A stretch of 64,000 nt of DNA. Source: Tubulanus polymorphus. Its lineage: Eukaryota; Nemertea; Palaeonemertea; Tubulaniformes; Tubulanidae. The stretch covers positions 25,822,001 through 25,886,000 of the forward strand of contig NC_134025.1 in NCBI RefSeq assembly GCF_964204645.1. Reading direction: 5' to 3'. Made by a program: the position numbers and the translations under genes. Shown piece by piece: positions 38,001 through 53,000 of this stretch. The notes under the pieces were generated by a model, which ran no database searches, was not told where the DNA came from, and saw only the letters and a program-made list of their open reading frames with translations. Numbering within the stretch: the first letter of the stretch is position 1; each line of letters begins with the position of its first letter.

Positions 38001-41000
38001 CTGAGGCTCGGGTTGGAGCTTTGAAGAAAGATTATGACCGTGCTAATACTAGCAAAGACATGGCTGAAACTGAGTTCGCGAATTTGAAAAATAAGTTCCA
38101 ACAATTAGAACACTCCTCAACCGATAAATCAGGCCAGGTGAAGTCAATGGAAAACCAAATTAAAATTTTGGAAGCTAAAGTGCAGGTAATTGAATTTGTT
38201 TTGAAGTGAGAGTTTATTAGAGCATAGTGCCGATAAAGACTAGAAATGTTTACGTATGATATTTTGATGTATGATTAGGAGGCAACCTCGCAACGTCAAG
38301 ATTTAGAAACTCGCATTACTGTCATCTCAAAGGATATCGAATGCAGAGATCAAGAATTAAAGTCTGTGAAAGAGGAGAATACATTGTTGGCAACTCAGTT
38401 ACAGACTACAAAAGAACGTCAGTCTGGCGAAGGTCAAGAAGCTCCTAGTAATCAACCTACTGGCGCTGTAAATGGTCATGTTACCAACGAGAAAGATATT
38501 CCGAAAGTATCAGTTACTGAACATGAAAAAATGTAAGTTTGCGTAAATCCAAGATTCTTTTTAAAGGGATGGGGGTAATCGACTTGTTGTTTGAGTCGGA
38601 ATCAATAAATGAATTCTCTATTTTTCGACAGAGTTGGTCAGAAAGCGGAAGAGGTCTCAAAGTTGGAGTCAGATTTATCAGCAAAAATAGAAGAAATAAA
38701 GCGTTTATCAGACGATCTAGAAAACCAGAAAAAGAAAAATAATGTGAGTACCAGTAGATTGTGATGAACGAGATGACGCTTTTCTCAGGTCTTCTGTTAA
38801 GTATCGGATTAACAAAGGAAAATGTCGAAAGTCATAACTTTGAGATGATATGTTTGGATTTATCTAATTGCTTGACAAGAGACTTCGAGACTTGAGTTTG
38901 GTATTCGCTAATTATTCTGTTATTCTAACCAAATTTTTCAGTCTGTGCAATTAACTTCATGTTTACGCTTAAGTGAGGGTAAATGAGTGCAGCAGTGGTG
39001 TCACGGTGGTTTATGTAAATAAATAAACCCCTTTGATCTGAGTGTAGTATAGAATGTTGAGTGTATGAATGAATGAAATATTCCTATATGTATTTATGTA
39101 CTACAATAGTCTAGTTAATCATTTAGAAATGTACACACATAGACAGTAGATTTAACCCTTTAGCCGCCATTACTTCTATTAGCTTCTTGAGAAAAAAATT
39201 ACATACCGGTAATCATAAGATATATATTATATTAAGAAAAATGAATTAGATTGTTTTCAAGCAATTTTCATCGTTTCGATCTGATTTCTTTTTTTTTTGG
39301 TAAAATGTTCTCCATTGTTTGGCAATCTTCCGTCGGTTCTTGATTTAGGCATTACGCGAGAAAAATTGGAAAGCCATGGATGCGTTATCGCAGGCTGAAA
39401 AACGCGCTGAAGAATCGCCGAAAATTCAACAGCAACTCGAACAAAAAGAGAGCGATCTTAACCAGCTAAGGGAGCACATTCAGAGATTAAAACGTGAAAA
39501 TAATGTAAGAGTTCGTCTGCGTTTTGTCTGCTTGCTTTTTCATCGTCGCACATTCATCCTGTCATTATCAGGCAGACATCATAAATTCATTGTTGTTATA
39601 TTTGTGTCGATACTGTGTTAACGGCGTGAATTTGTCAATTAAACTGGATATATTATCGTTATTATGTCGTAAATTAAGTAACGAGCCTCCTTAGAATATC
39701 CTAGAATGGTTTGGTGAATGAATGTAGTATGAATGAATGTTTCGTTCAGAGCAGTTTATGCTTCGGTATCGGCTTTCTTCGCTCTGTCCGTTTTGGTGGC
39801 TTCAATTTTGACCTTATTCTTATTTACTGACCGTATTGAATTATTTCTTCCTTTCAAATTTCGATCTGAAACAGGGCCCAGTCAATTTCAGATGAATCAT
39901 TATTACCCGCATGTCGTCTTCATCCTGACTTTTATTTCCTAATTGATATAAAAAGTGTAAATATATACAATGGTTGAATATCTATTTCTAAATGGAATTT
40001 TATTTGTAGGAGCTGTCTGAACAGCATCGTCAAACCATGCTCGATTTAGAATCAGTGTCCAGTTCTCACCAACAAGTCACTGATATGGAACAGCAATTAG
40101 CTAAAAGTAAATTAGACGTAGATCAGTTACGTCAAGAACTGGAAAATAAACATAAAGAAAATGAAGTAAGCAGGCATCGTTTTACTCACTCCTTTAACTA
40201 TGAACTCGGTTTCCCAGCTTATCGATCATATATCAGAATTCCACTATTAAATATTGGCTATATCGATGACCAATTTGCTGGTTAACTTTGTTGTAACATT
40301 GGTATGTGTTTGCTTTGCTTCTTACGGTAATATATTTCAATTGATGAGTTAGCTGGTTCACCAATTATCTTATATTTTGGTAAACTTGGGTAAACTCGTA
40401 TTGAACCACTAACTAACCGCATGATATTATATCTCGGGCTTATTTTCAGTGTTCTATTGTTAAAATGCTTGCTTAACGTTATATTTGGCGCGTCGGAAGT
40501 TTTAACCGAGACAATTAATTTGATACATGTATATATGAGTTAATTTATTTTAAAAATTGTTCAATTTATTCGAAGCCTCGCTGAAGGGCATGTGGTCCAT
40601 GGATCTATGAATTTCTAATTAAATCCGTTTCATTCATGGATGATTAGCTACCAGTTTCTAACATGTATTCACTGATATCCTATTCAACAGCTATCGATTG
40701 AAGATGATGCACATTGTTCCTAGTGTATTGCGCCTATAGTTTTTAGCTGTCAAAATGGATTTTAGTTTCGTAAATATTTCTATCGATTGTGAATTTTGAG
40801 CAACATTAATAGTGGCAGATGGGTCTATGCACATGTTGCACCCACTAACATTTTCAGACACATTTAATACAGACGATGATTTTCTCATTTTAGTAGTGTA
40901 GATAATTTTTCCCCCTTTTTTGGTGAACTGCATAATAGTTAAACTATCTATATCCAGAGCTGCCAACTGATTCCCAGTTAGCCTGAAGAATATCGATTTT

Positions 41001-44000
41001 ATATGTTCAGCGTATAACTGAAAAGAATCGATTGACTGTCCCTTGATTACCGATTGAGAATCTTCCATATTTCAACTTGGTACTGATTCAACTCGACATA
41101 AACGGCATGTATAAGTTGGCAGCTCTTTCCCTTCCTAATCCTTTGAAGTCTTAATTATAAACTAGTACCATATATCTGATACCTCTTGCCGTGGCTGTTG
41201 ACTGCATGTAATTGCTGGAACCCTCGGATATTTCTTAAATCTTCCGTTCAGCTTCAGTTTAGTAGTATCAATGTTGTCGTCGCACGCTATTCGGTGTTTC
41301 ATTTTGTTTTTCCGTTGTAGGAGCTATTGTTAGTCGTAGATGAATATGATTGTTTAAATAAAACTCACTTACTTGTTAACGCTGTGCAACATGAACTAGA
41401 TGAGACGCATTCTGAATTACGTGACATCCAAAAAGACATGCAAGGCTGCTGCGATAAAGAAAGCTTTGTAAGGATAAGCATGTAGCATGTATCCTGCACT
41501 GAAACAGCTTTCATAACGTGTTAACGCAATAGCACTAGCGTACATTCACATATAGCCTACGTTAGCATGTCATATAGAATTAAAACACATTTGTGATATG
41601 ATTAGATTAATTTTAAGTTGGAATATTAAATTTCATCGCACGAATTATGAATTTGGAATTCATTTAATATTATCGATAAAGAACTTAATTTAAAAGATTA
41701 AAAAATGCATAAGGTTGTGAACGGTAGTTGTTAAAGCGTAGAACATTTTTCTGTGCATGTGTAATTAATTCTCTGCTCTGACTAGTAGTTAACATTTCTA
41801 ATCCTCCAGGAAATGTCCGAAAAGTTCCAGCAATTATCCGCTCAGTTAACATCTCTGACCCAGTCCCATGACAAGGTGACAGATCTCCAGCATGATCTAG
41901 CTCAGGCCAAGTCTGAATTGGTTCGACTGCAATTAGAACTGGAAACAAAGACAATGCAAAGCGATGTAAGGCTCCTATCCTATTTATTTATGTATATTTT
42001 CTAGAAGTATACCCTCTCTACTGCTGACCCATTGATTTGTCTTGTTCGTGCTTAGTACTTTTTCACTTCTCGGTCCTCTGGATTGTGGGTTGAGGTTTGG
42101 ATTTATGATAATATTTTAATGTCGATTCCCTGCTACTACCCCGATACTAAAAAGCACTTTGTGTACTAACTTTGTATACTATCATTGTTTGCCCATATCC
42201 CCAACAAACCATAGTTATCGTCATATTGGAACTTGATACGAAAAAGAGCCACTATTTATTTATGATGTAGGAATTGAACCAGAAGTATTTATATCTACAT
42301 GAAGAGCTCGCCTCGACAAAGTCGGAACGCGCTTCATTCGAGGTTGTCGAAGAGCTGGAACAAATGAAACGAAGCCTCGTCAAGGCTCAAGTTGAAGCGA
42401 AGAGAAAAAGCCATGAATTAAGAGTGAGACATAGGTGTCATACGCATGTTTTATGTTCCATCCACATGGCTTCAGTTTAAGTTTCTGTTCTCAACAGCTG
42501 CTTATGATCAAACAGAGCTTTTTCTGTACATAACGATTTTGATTTTGATTTTAGGTCTCTTATTTAGTTATTTTTACGATTACGAAATGGTTGAAAATTT
42601 GGCTGTTCACATCGATATTGAATTGTTGTTGTAGTTAGATGCAAGATAATTTTGTTGACATATTTTCAGCAATAATTTTTCTAATATAGTTTCAGTTTTT
42701 GTGTCTAAAATTCTCGCTATTTTATATTTTAGGTCAATATTCGATGTTTGATAGTTTCAATATAAGCTTGTCTTAGTTCTTTTTTCACAGATACTTGTTT
42801 TTACTGTTGGCCTATTGGATAACAACTGTAGTCTAGCCTAGATATTCATTTGTTGGCATTCTTCTTACAGGACATAACGGACCAATTCCAGAAACTTTCA
42901 TCTGAACTCGATTCGTTGAGAACTAATGAGTTGAAAAGTTCGGAGTTGCTGAATAAAACCAAAGCCGAACTCGATGACGTTGAAAAACAGCTCGCTGTTA
43001 AGAATGAAGAGAATACTGTAAGAGTATTGAATGCTAACTGTACTTGCCGTAAAGCATGATATAATATTACCTTACTTCATAACAATTTTCTATTCCAATG
43101 ATTTTGATAAGCATTAGGATTAGGTCTATTTATGTATGAAAAGTATTAAGTCCTTACTACATTTGGTTCAGAATGAATTTCGGCTTATATTCCTTGTAGG
43201 AATTGTTAGGCAAATTCCAAGGTTTAACAGTTGACATTGGAACAATGAAAGAGCGAGAAAGTGAAGCTTTTAATGAGTTGAATCGTATAAATACTCAATT
43301 AGAAATGTCTCAGCAACAAATCTCAGCATCGTCCCTGGAAAAATCTGTAAGCAAGGAAAACTGCTACTATGAAGAATTAATCATACGCCTAAAGTGTATA
43401 TACAAGCGGTTATATAAGTACCGCATGAATCTGCACATAGCTTTGAAAGAAAATGGTTTTATTTTAGGAGTTAGATGCAAAATATGAAAAGCTTTTATCT
43501 GAATACAATTCCGTTAAATCAACGAGTGCCGTTGATAATGACAGCGAGCAAAAGATCGCTCAGTTTGAAGAGAAAATTTCCCAATTAGAACAAGTTATAG
43601 CATCGAAAAGTGAAGAAAATGAAGTAAGATTAATTTGGCCGAATTATGATTCGTAGATTTTTCTACAAACGCTGTTCAATATTGTTGTGTATTTGGCAGT
43701 GTCTAATTATGAATGTTTCTGATAACTAGGAATTGAAAGAGAAACATAAAAAATTGATGGATGAGTTGAATGTAATAAATTCAAAGGAAATCGATGTGAA
43801 TGAGATTGAATTGAAGTATCAACAAGCACAAACTGAGTTGGCTTGTGTGAAAGAGACCATTCAAGCGAAATCTCTTGAAAATGAAGTAAGCTTCAATATT
43901 CAGACAATGATATGAACGTGATTGGATCGAATTTGATTGAAAATGAAAATATTATGTTGAACTGACTGGTTTGATTCCCAGAGCAAATTGAAACTGACTG

Positions 44001-47000
44001 TGAACAATGTGTTATTTTTAGGAATTAAGCACAAAATATCAGAATTTGTCCACAGAATTATATACAGTCAAGTCTGACAGCGAAAATAGGGAAGCTGAAC
44101 TAAAGCTTCAACTGCAAGAGTCCCGAGATAAACTCGATAATCAGAGTGAAATAATCTTATCTAAAACCTCTGAAAATGAAGTAAGCCGCTTCTTGAAAAG
44201 AGCTTGCTGAATTGCGGACTTGCTTATAAAGCCAGTGTTTGCTTGAAATAATTTCTCACAGTTTGATTATTAGGATGTATTCGTCAATTATAAATTGAAG
44301 ACAAGTTATGATTTCGGATAAGCTTGCATGATATCCTGCTGTGAAAAATACCCTATAGCTTTTACTAACAGAATGTATATATTTGTGAAAAGTGAATTTT
44401 TGTGCAGACAGAACAATTCTCTGTAGAATAATTTGCATCTTTCTGTCCGCTTATTTAAGTACCGCCATCAATTCAATTTTAGGAGTTTCATGGCCGTTTT
44501 AACAAATTGAGCGCGGAACTCGAACTATTGCTCAAAGCTCAGACAGTGTCTAGTACGAGCGATAACGACAGGGCCGTGAATCGGTTACGCGATGAATTAT
44601 CAGTAACCACTGCTGAAGTGAAAGATCTTCGTTCGCAGTTAATCGCGGTTAAATCTCAACTCGAAGCTGCTGTAAGACGCTCTATATATAGACACACATA
44701 AATATGTCATCTATCATTAATCACGGGGTTGAACTCAATGATTATTTGGATGATGGAATTCTTCTTTAAGGCGATAGTAATTCAATTGAAAAATTGATGG
44801 GGTCTTCGCAAACTGTGCTTTATTGATTTACTGTATGCATGATGATTGCTCTGTCTCTTCGTTTCAAATTGTCATTAATATAATTCAGTTATTTCAGCAA
44901 TCAATTTATTCCGTAATGAAACCCGCTTTATCTGGATCGTACCGATGTAAAAATTCTGTTACCGTAGATCTAAAGATTCTTGAAAGAACAAGTAGACTGT
45001 GAATGTCCTGATTAGATCAATACAGTTGACCGGGCTTAAACCATCATTGCGTATATCGTAGAAACATTTATATTGTATTCCGTATTTCATTAGGTTGAAA
45101 TAGATATCAGTTTAGCTATTACACATCTGATACTGTACTTATATCGTGTGGACATTGCCAGTCCTGGTCATATGATATAAGCGTAGTCTATTGTATTCGA
45201 CATGATTCAGATGAAGTGTGTTTGATTATTTTTGATACCGGTAACCCTCTATCCATAAAGCCCAAGAGCCCACTTAATCCGTATCATTTTTTACCAGTTA
45301 ATGAATATTGTTCTGGATTAAACATTTTCAATAATTTCTTCGATTAAGTGGGTTTGATGTTCAATAACCTTGTTAGTTTGTATTTTCATATTCCAATTGA
45401 TTGCATGTGATTTTCAGATAATCATGATTTTACTAATCGCATTGTATTGCTTTTGCATGCTCTGATCAAGATGAATTCAATTTGTACTTAGTGATTTATA
45501 CTAATGTTAATTTTTCTGAAGCCACTGAATTCAGGGTCAGTAATTTGGAAAAAGGAATTTGATTCTGATATCAGGCTCATAGAAAAATTCTGAGCATGAT
45601 CGTTCCTAACTTAATATATTCTCTCTGGAATGATGGTAGAGAAGTTAAGTGTTCATGGAAAGTATTTCTGTCTAGAACAAAACTCACTCGGCTCTTCTAC
45701 CTATTTCGAAATTCATGATCTTGATTCGAGAATTATCTGTAATAGCGCTGCGTGGTCCTGTGAATGTCATCAGCTGCCTGTATTTTATAGATAATTATTG
45801 GGTTAAAAGACTATGTATGTCTATATGTTATGAAGTTAACTTGAAATTTTACAGGAGCTGAAAGATAAAAATACGAATTTGGCTCGACAACTGAACAGCG
45901 CTAATGAAAACGTACAACAACAGGTCGAAGATGCGCTGAGAGGAGAAAGAGTAAGTATGATCCAGTCAAATTTCAATCTAATTTCTATATTTCTTTATGT
46001 GGGTTTTACTATCACATTCAAACGCTGTCCATCAGTAACATGTCCAGTCTAGAGCATCACTTTGCTCGGTAAATATGTTGATTCCTTGGTCTTCTCACAC
46101 TCTCTCTTACTGTAGATGCAATCATTATTTTTTTTTCTTGTTTAATGAGAATTAACGCACTCTCACTTCTTTCTCTTTACTAGAATATAACAGTAAGTAT
46201 ATGTATATATATATATATATATATAAACCGACCTTGGTGAACTGAACAAAGCGTATTTTTGCAAATATTCATATGGATTTAGTTACTTAATAGAAGCCAC
46301 TTAAGTTACTGTTCTTTTAATTGTTTCGATTCTTGTGTAAATCAATATTGTGGCGAGTTGTATATTGAATAGGAATTCATTTGTCGATTAGAAATTAATT
46401 ACTCGGCATCGATAAATTTGCCGCTCCTTAAAGAAATGCTGCCGATTCGATAACTAAAGTGTACTTGTATGAATATTTCAACTTCAATCTCTCTTCGCAG
46501 CTTAAACGAGGTCAAATAGTAGTGAAGGTACAGGCTCATTATAAACCTGTGTTAGGCTTCATTAATTCATATCTGGCTTATATAACGCGGCTGCTTACTA
46601 CGTATTCATACATCATATTTTCATTCGTAGAATTTCCGCTTATCGTTCGTCGACTGTCCAGTTTTTAAGTGAATAACCTATACATTGTGCGTTGCTATTT
46701 TAACGAAGAATGTAAATTTTGAATATGATGACCCGGGTTAATTCAGTGAGATTAGCAAAAAGTTGATAACTTTGAAAAGTCTTAGACATGCATGAGTGCT
46801 GACTGCTTCAGTATAATACACCTTCATACATATGTTATATCATCAAATATATTATCAATCATGCGGCTAAATATTTTTGTCAAGTCATCGTCCTGCCGAA
46901 CACACCGTGGTATAAACATCTGCTTCAGAACGCAGTTTTACTATAATCTCGTTTTATACTTGCTTTCTATGGTGTCAGCTGTTTCTATTGAATTCATGCT

Positions 47001-50000
47001 TTAACCCTTTATACCGCGCGGTTACACGAACACGCTTTCATGACATGCTGTCCGTTTGCCGATACTATGGATCTTTGAATTAAGTCCTTGGTCTATATAT
47101 TAGTAGTGCTGGCAAAATATAAGATCTTATTCTAATTGGTCTTTAAGTATCTTACATATAATACAGTTCAATTGTAATGAAAGTTATGAAGAAATGATAG
47201 CCCATTCCATAGCACTGGGCTAATTGTGATATGAAACGTTTGATGGTATTTTTTTCTGATATTACAGGAGACTTCGTCGAGCACTCGAGCTGATGACAGC
47301 AAAAAGATTCGCCATAAACTACAAAAAATATTTCCTTCAATATCAACAGATTTACAACAAGATGATGTAAGACCTCTTCGATTTGAGTTATGCTCTGCCT
47401 TTCTCAGTTTACGAGACAATATATGTCACATCGCGTTCATCTTTATTTAGGAGGACGAATGGTGGGAAGAATTTGAGACCAAAGCACAAGAACATATCAA
47501 CCAATATGCTCGAAGACAAGTCAGTACTTCCACATATATATAATACTGAATATTTTTGTACAGAATTTTAACGAAACATTATTTTCTTTTTGTTCAGAGC
47601 GTACAGTTAGAACAGGAATTAACACAGTCTCAAGATGCCCAGGGTAAACTGATATCTCAAGTACAACACTATAAATCAGTACTTTCTGATACAGTAAGTA
47701 TATAATGTCCATTTTCCAAAGAACGATGAATATCTGCTTAGATTTAACTGATCTTCTCATAATTTTTCAGGAGTCAATGTTGAATAAATTACAATCCAGT
47801 GTAGAATCAGAAGAGCAAAAATGGCAGAGTAAATTAACAGGCACGGAGAGTGAATTAACTAAGGTAGTTTCAAAGAATGCTTGCTCATTGAAATGCATAA
47901 CACATGTGATTTTGGAAGTGACATTTTGATTTGTTCTTTTTATTCAGACAAGGGAACAATTTGAAAAACTTACAAATGAACTTAGAAAAGCCAGGGGTGG
48001 AGGAGAAGAGGTAGGTGATCATTATGAATTCTTATAGTCCATTATTATTATGATTTTGTGATTGTTGTGATTTTGCTGTTTTTAAACAATCATGACCATC
48101 AATTGTCGGTACAAATATTCTTTTTGTTAATCTCTATAATGGAGAATAGAAAGCTTAATGAATTTCGTTTATTTAAAGCTGTCTTACAGATATTTTAATT
48201 CGCAATGATAGTCTGTGCATTTAGCTAGTTTGATTTTTTGCCAATTCAATTCTTAATCTCACTATTTTCTAAGAAGCTGCTTTGTTTGCCTTTGCTTTTT
48301 GCAATCATTCTGTTGATTGATTGATTCGCTCAGGATTTGAATGATTTGGATTTCGCGTATCGCTGCGTTGAAAAAAGTCTAACGCATATTGTTGATGAGG
48401 TAATGAACTCATATTCACAAATTTATGGATCACGGGAACTAAAGAATTATCGTTGTTTTCATGCTTTCACTAGAACCTGCTTCGGTTTATAAGAATTCCT
48501 GCAAATCCATTTGTAGTCCCAACTTTGTTGTATGTAGTGTCATAGTGTCTTTTCTTCGGATTACTACTTCCCATTTTCGCTTATTGTATATTTGAAATAT
48601 GAGAATTTTTATGAAGTCTTTGTTATAATAGGCCCTATTCCAATATGGTGATACCTCCTTTATATTTCCAAACCAATATCTCATACAGCTATGAACAATG
48701 GCATTTTAGACTTTTTGAAGACATATTTTACGTTTTTTTCACATCCTGAATATTTTATGTTTAGAGTCTTTCGCAATGCATGATTTGTTCAAACAAGTTT
48801 TGAATAATGTTAATATCTCCTCTTCAGATATTTTTTATTTTCTTGACTTTGACATAATTCGATCTTATCTTTCGTTTTTGAATTTACAGATGGAGGTGAA
48901 AGTTCAGACTCTTGAAACTGATTTGGCCACCGCTGAAAAAGAGAAAGAATCGTTACAAGTAGAATTACATGAGGTATATGGCAACAAATTAAGGATTCTA
49001 GGACAATTGCCCCCCCCCCCCCCCGAATAAAATCCCTTTTGACTTGGATTAACACCACCTAAATACTTTACTTAGAAATTCATTTGTATATCATTGAATA
49101 TAGATTTATAAGATATAGAATTACTGATTTTGTGTGCAGATCAAAAACCTTAAATCAGTCCTTGTGTAATTTTTATTCACTTACCAAATTAAAGGAAACT
49201 TAGTAAGTTCACTTATTAGTGCATTAGTTAACGTTGGCTAATTTATTGGAATTAGTTTTAGTGTTACTTCTGCCAATCAAAAATTTTAAAGCAGTCCTAG
49301 AGTAAATAGCTAGAATTAGTTCACTTTGTCTAATTAATTTGAAGTAAATATCTGTGTTACTTTAAGATTAAAAAGATTTAATTTGGGGGGCAATTGTGCG
49401 GGGGGCAGTTGTCCGGGGGGCAATTGTCCTGATACCCAAATTAAGTGATTGAAATTCATGAACTGTCAGAATTTCGTTCTAATAGCATTGAATTCAACTT
49501 CGTCTTTTTAGTCGCAAGAAATTTTATCCTCCGTCAAGTTGGAATTAGAAAAATTAAAAGAAAGTCTTGCTAGTCAAGAAATTACGAAGAAGGTAAGCGC
49601 TGAAGTTTAGCCATATATTTGGAAGGTTTACTATATAATATACTTGTATACGTATGATGTTGCGGTGCTTTGTGATAGAATGTCCGACAAATGTGCTTGT
49701 GGAGTGGGTTGCAATTATAAAGGTTACGTTGTTATTAGTTGTAGGGTGTTATGTTCCTGTCTTGACATCTATAAATAATCCTTGTTTTTTTTTAAACGAG
49801 TATTAATTCGCCCACAGATTATATTTAGATCACGTTCTTATTTCATATTCTGTGAAATACTAAATTCAGATCGGTATATTTGATATACTCTCTTAGTTAC
49901 AACTAACTCAGTCTTGCTCTCTTATCTGTTCATACATTATCATGTCATATCTGCCTTTCAGCGGGACACAATACGGGCAGAAAGGGTAAGGGTGGATGGC

Positions 50001-53000
50001 TGTTCAGTCAAATGGGATTTTGTTTGTTGTTTTATTTCTAGTTTAACTTTCGTTCTGCTGATGATGTTTCATCTCAGTAGTAGAGAAAGTCTGCTTGCGT
50101 TGGCTTTTCCATTTGTGCTACTTTTTGCGGAATTAAAACGTTGCCTTTGAGGCATCATTAACTGACTCCCAATTATTAACATACTGTAAATTCCCCAGTG
50201 AAATCGTTGCTATTTTCTTGTGTGTTAACAAAAGATAAACATGATTATTATACCTCTGTCCAAAAATGTATAGAAGAAATAACATAAAAACTTAAAATTT
50301 GTCTTGCATGAGTCTTTAGAGACCTAGTCTGAATTATATTCTAGCACCTCCATTGTTTTAAAGCATTGTAGCCGCACAAGCATGATACAGAATACATAAA
50401 CGAAGAATGATAAAAAGGATAGATGTCATATAAGATTCCGTGAAAAGATAGAAAAAATGATTATAGTAAATCTGTAGGCCTATAGAATAATTTAGGAACA
50501 GATATCACTATTGATATGTTCTGGTTATGAGAAAACACTCTTTGAATATGCATATAAAATTTTATATCTGAGAAGTTTATTGTGTAAATAGACAGGAAAT
50601 AGGTGTTGTTTATGATAGATGTTTGTGGCACTTTCATTTCATCTTCTGAAATATCAGATCATAGATAAATATATACCAGTTTATATATATTTTTTATATT
50701 ATGTGTATATCGAGAAAAATACATATGCTATTGTGAAGGATAATTGCTAATCTGGATATTGGGTGTTTAATCAGTGTGTCTTCTAAATCTAATATATCGA
50801 CCATCTGTTTTATCATGACCTTGTATCTGTTCATCTAAAGAAATTCATTGTGAAATAAATCCTCTTGTAACTTATGTTTTATTACATTCTTGTTTCTTAC
50901 AGAAATTAGGAGAGTTAACAGCTGAGTTGGAAAAGGAGAAAAAGGAGAAAGCCGATCTCGCTAGTCAAACTTCTAAATTAAACTCCATTGTAACTACTGG
51001 GCAAGATGCCCTAAAAGCTGAACAGGAGAATGTCAAGCAATTACAAGCTCAACTAGATGAAAAATTGAAGGTAAAAATAGAATCATCTCGTGCTATAAAA
51101 GGAATGCGCATTTCTAATATATCTTCATACAATGTATGATCATGTTCTAAACGCATGATAGCATTTTATCAGTGCATCGTGCCACATTATCAAATTATTG
51201 AATATCTATTGAACTTCCATTGATGAAACATTGCGTCGTACGGTGTAACAAAAATGTACATTCAGTGTTTAACCCTAGTAGTTACTGCTTCGCCATCATT
51301 TCGCACTTATTGATTATGTATATAGACTACTCTAATTTTGCCTTGTTGGAAATGAAAATAAACATTAACTTCCGTTTGAATGATGTCGCTTCGTCAAATA
51401 CGCTTCAAATTAACTTTTATCTGAATATTTTATTTAGATAGCTTACGATTAATACATTTCTGTGTGTTTAGGTGTCTATTAACGCTTATTGATAATGTAG
51501 ATATGTATGTAGATGTTAAAATATCGTTTGTAATCTTTACCAGTCGGAAAAAAAGCCTGAAAAGAAACGAGATTCGCTTCCAAAACTCAGTCTATTTCGG
51601 TCAAAAGCTAAAGACAAAGATAAAGATGAAAAGGTTTAGTATTATCTAATGTTATTTAAAAATAAACCCAGATTTACATTTAAGACATTAGTTACCTTGG
51701 ACGTGGGGTTTATGTTGTAATCGAGGTATAATTCTGGTAATCGGTTTTGATTTTAACATAGTTTGTTTGGCTTTGTTTGGTGTTTCCTTTGATAATATGA
51801 TAAACTCCGGATACGATGTTTGATATATAGCGTGGTTTGAATCTATAACTGGATTTCTAGAGCATGCTGATTTATCTAATATATCTAGTGCTAATCATCT
51901 TTGAAACCAATCAATGAATCAATCATTCATTCATTTATTCATATTCATATGTCTAGTGAGAAACTTCCTCCTTGAATACCTTAATCATCAAATCATCAAA
52001 TCATTTCAACCTCTTGGCTACCTTCACTGACCCATGATTTGCTCAGCCCTGTATCTACTGGTCGGTACAATATACAATAGCAGGGAATAGTCTGCCTCCC
52101 TCTAATTTTGGTTCTCAGCTGTGTAGGCAGTATCGGTAACATGTAGTTACTACCTGTAGGGTGCAGGGTTGGCATTAGGCTATGGTAGTCAGGGGAATTA
52201 TTTGGATCTATTTGTCTATTAGTAATGAACTGTAGAGAAAATGAATGAGATCTGATTGGTCGAAATTTCTCTCATTATCATCACCAAAACGGTGAATGAC
52301 GGCTGAGTTGATCAACACATTATTGCTTCTATCATACGATGCAATATTCTCTCATGATTTTCTCTCTAGGACATACAAAAGTTTGCGAATCTGTCTGATT
52401 GGGAAATTGTCGACCCTTCATCAACTTCAGGTGCAGGGGATCAGGTAGTAGAATATTGGAAACGTAACCAAATTTGACAGTTATTACCTATTATACTAAC
52501 GTTGTTTTTTCGTGATTGTTCCTAACTTCATTTTGATTAACATCACCAATGAAACATGGTTTTATACTCGAGATCTAGAACATAGGACCTTGTTCATTGA
52601 GTTGAACTGGTTCTACCAGTACTTCTCAAAATCTTTTCTGCATATTTCTGTAAACAATAGTTGTTCATGAGAAAATATAAGCATGCATGCCTATTCATTT
52701 CAACTGCTTGGAATCATTAGTTTCATGGACATTATTCATTGTTATTCTTTGCTTCCTTTCCTTCAACCTGAAATATTTAGTTAAAAAAGAAAGTTTTTTT
52801 TTTGTTAGCCAACAGAGTTGTAGTTACGTTTTATTTCATATCAAGCTTGATTTTAGCATTAGAAACTGTTAACAAAGAAAAACATTATTGTTGTTTTGTC
52901 ATCTCGATGATTGTAGATTATTATTAGATAAGCAACCTACTGTATGTCACACATACTCTCCATTCGATTTTTCGATCTGTTATTTCGTTGATTATCAGTA

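Larger units (their letters stand above)
39349..45950 (+). repeat. Tandem array of phase-0 coiled-coil exons in the RRBP1-family gene
   Basis: Twelve consecutive exons begin and end between codons. Most are 147, 153, 156, 159 or 189 nt long; 156 nt (52 codons) occurs five times and 147 nt (49 codons, seven heptads) three times. Nearly all start with E-L-x-x-K-[YFH]-x-x-L after the acceptor. Five of the twelve end in ENE, ENN or ENT just before the donor. This points to repeated duplication of one exon. Confidence 0.8.

Noticed and set aside
43960-43990. B-box-like GGTTTGATTCCC in an RRBP1-family intron
   Set aside because: No A box at the right spacing and no cloverleaf pairing.
46200-46226. 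TA dinucleotide run
   Set aside because: Ordinary microsatellite; worth noting only as a length-variable tract.
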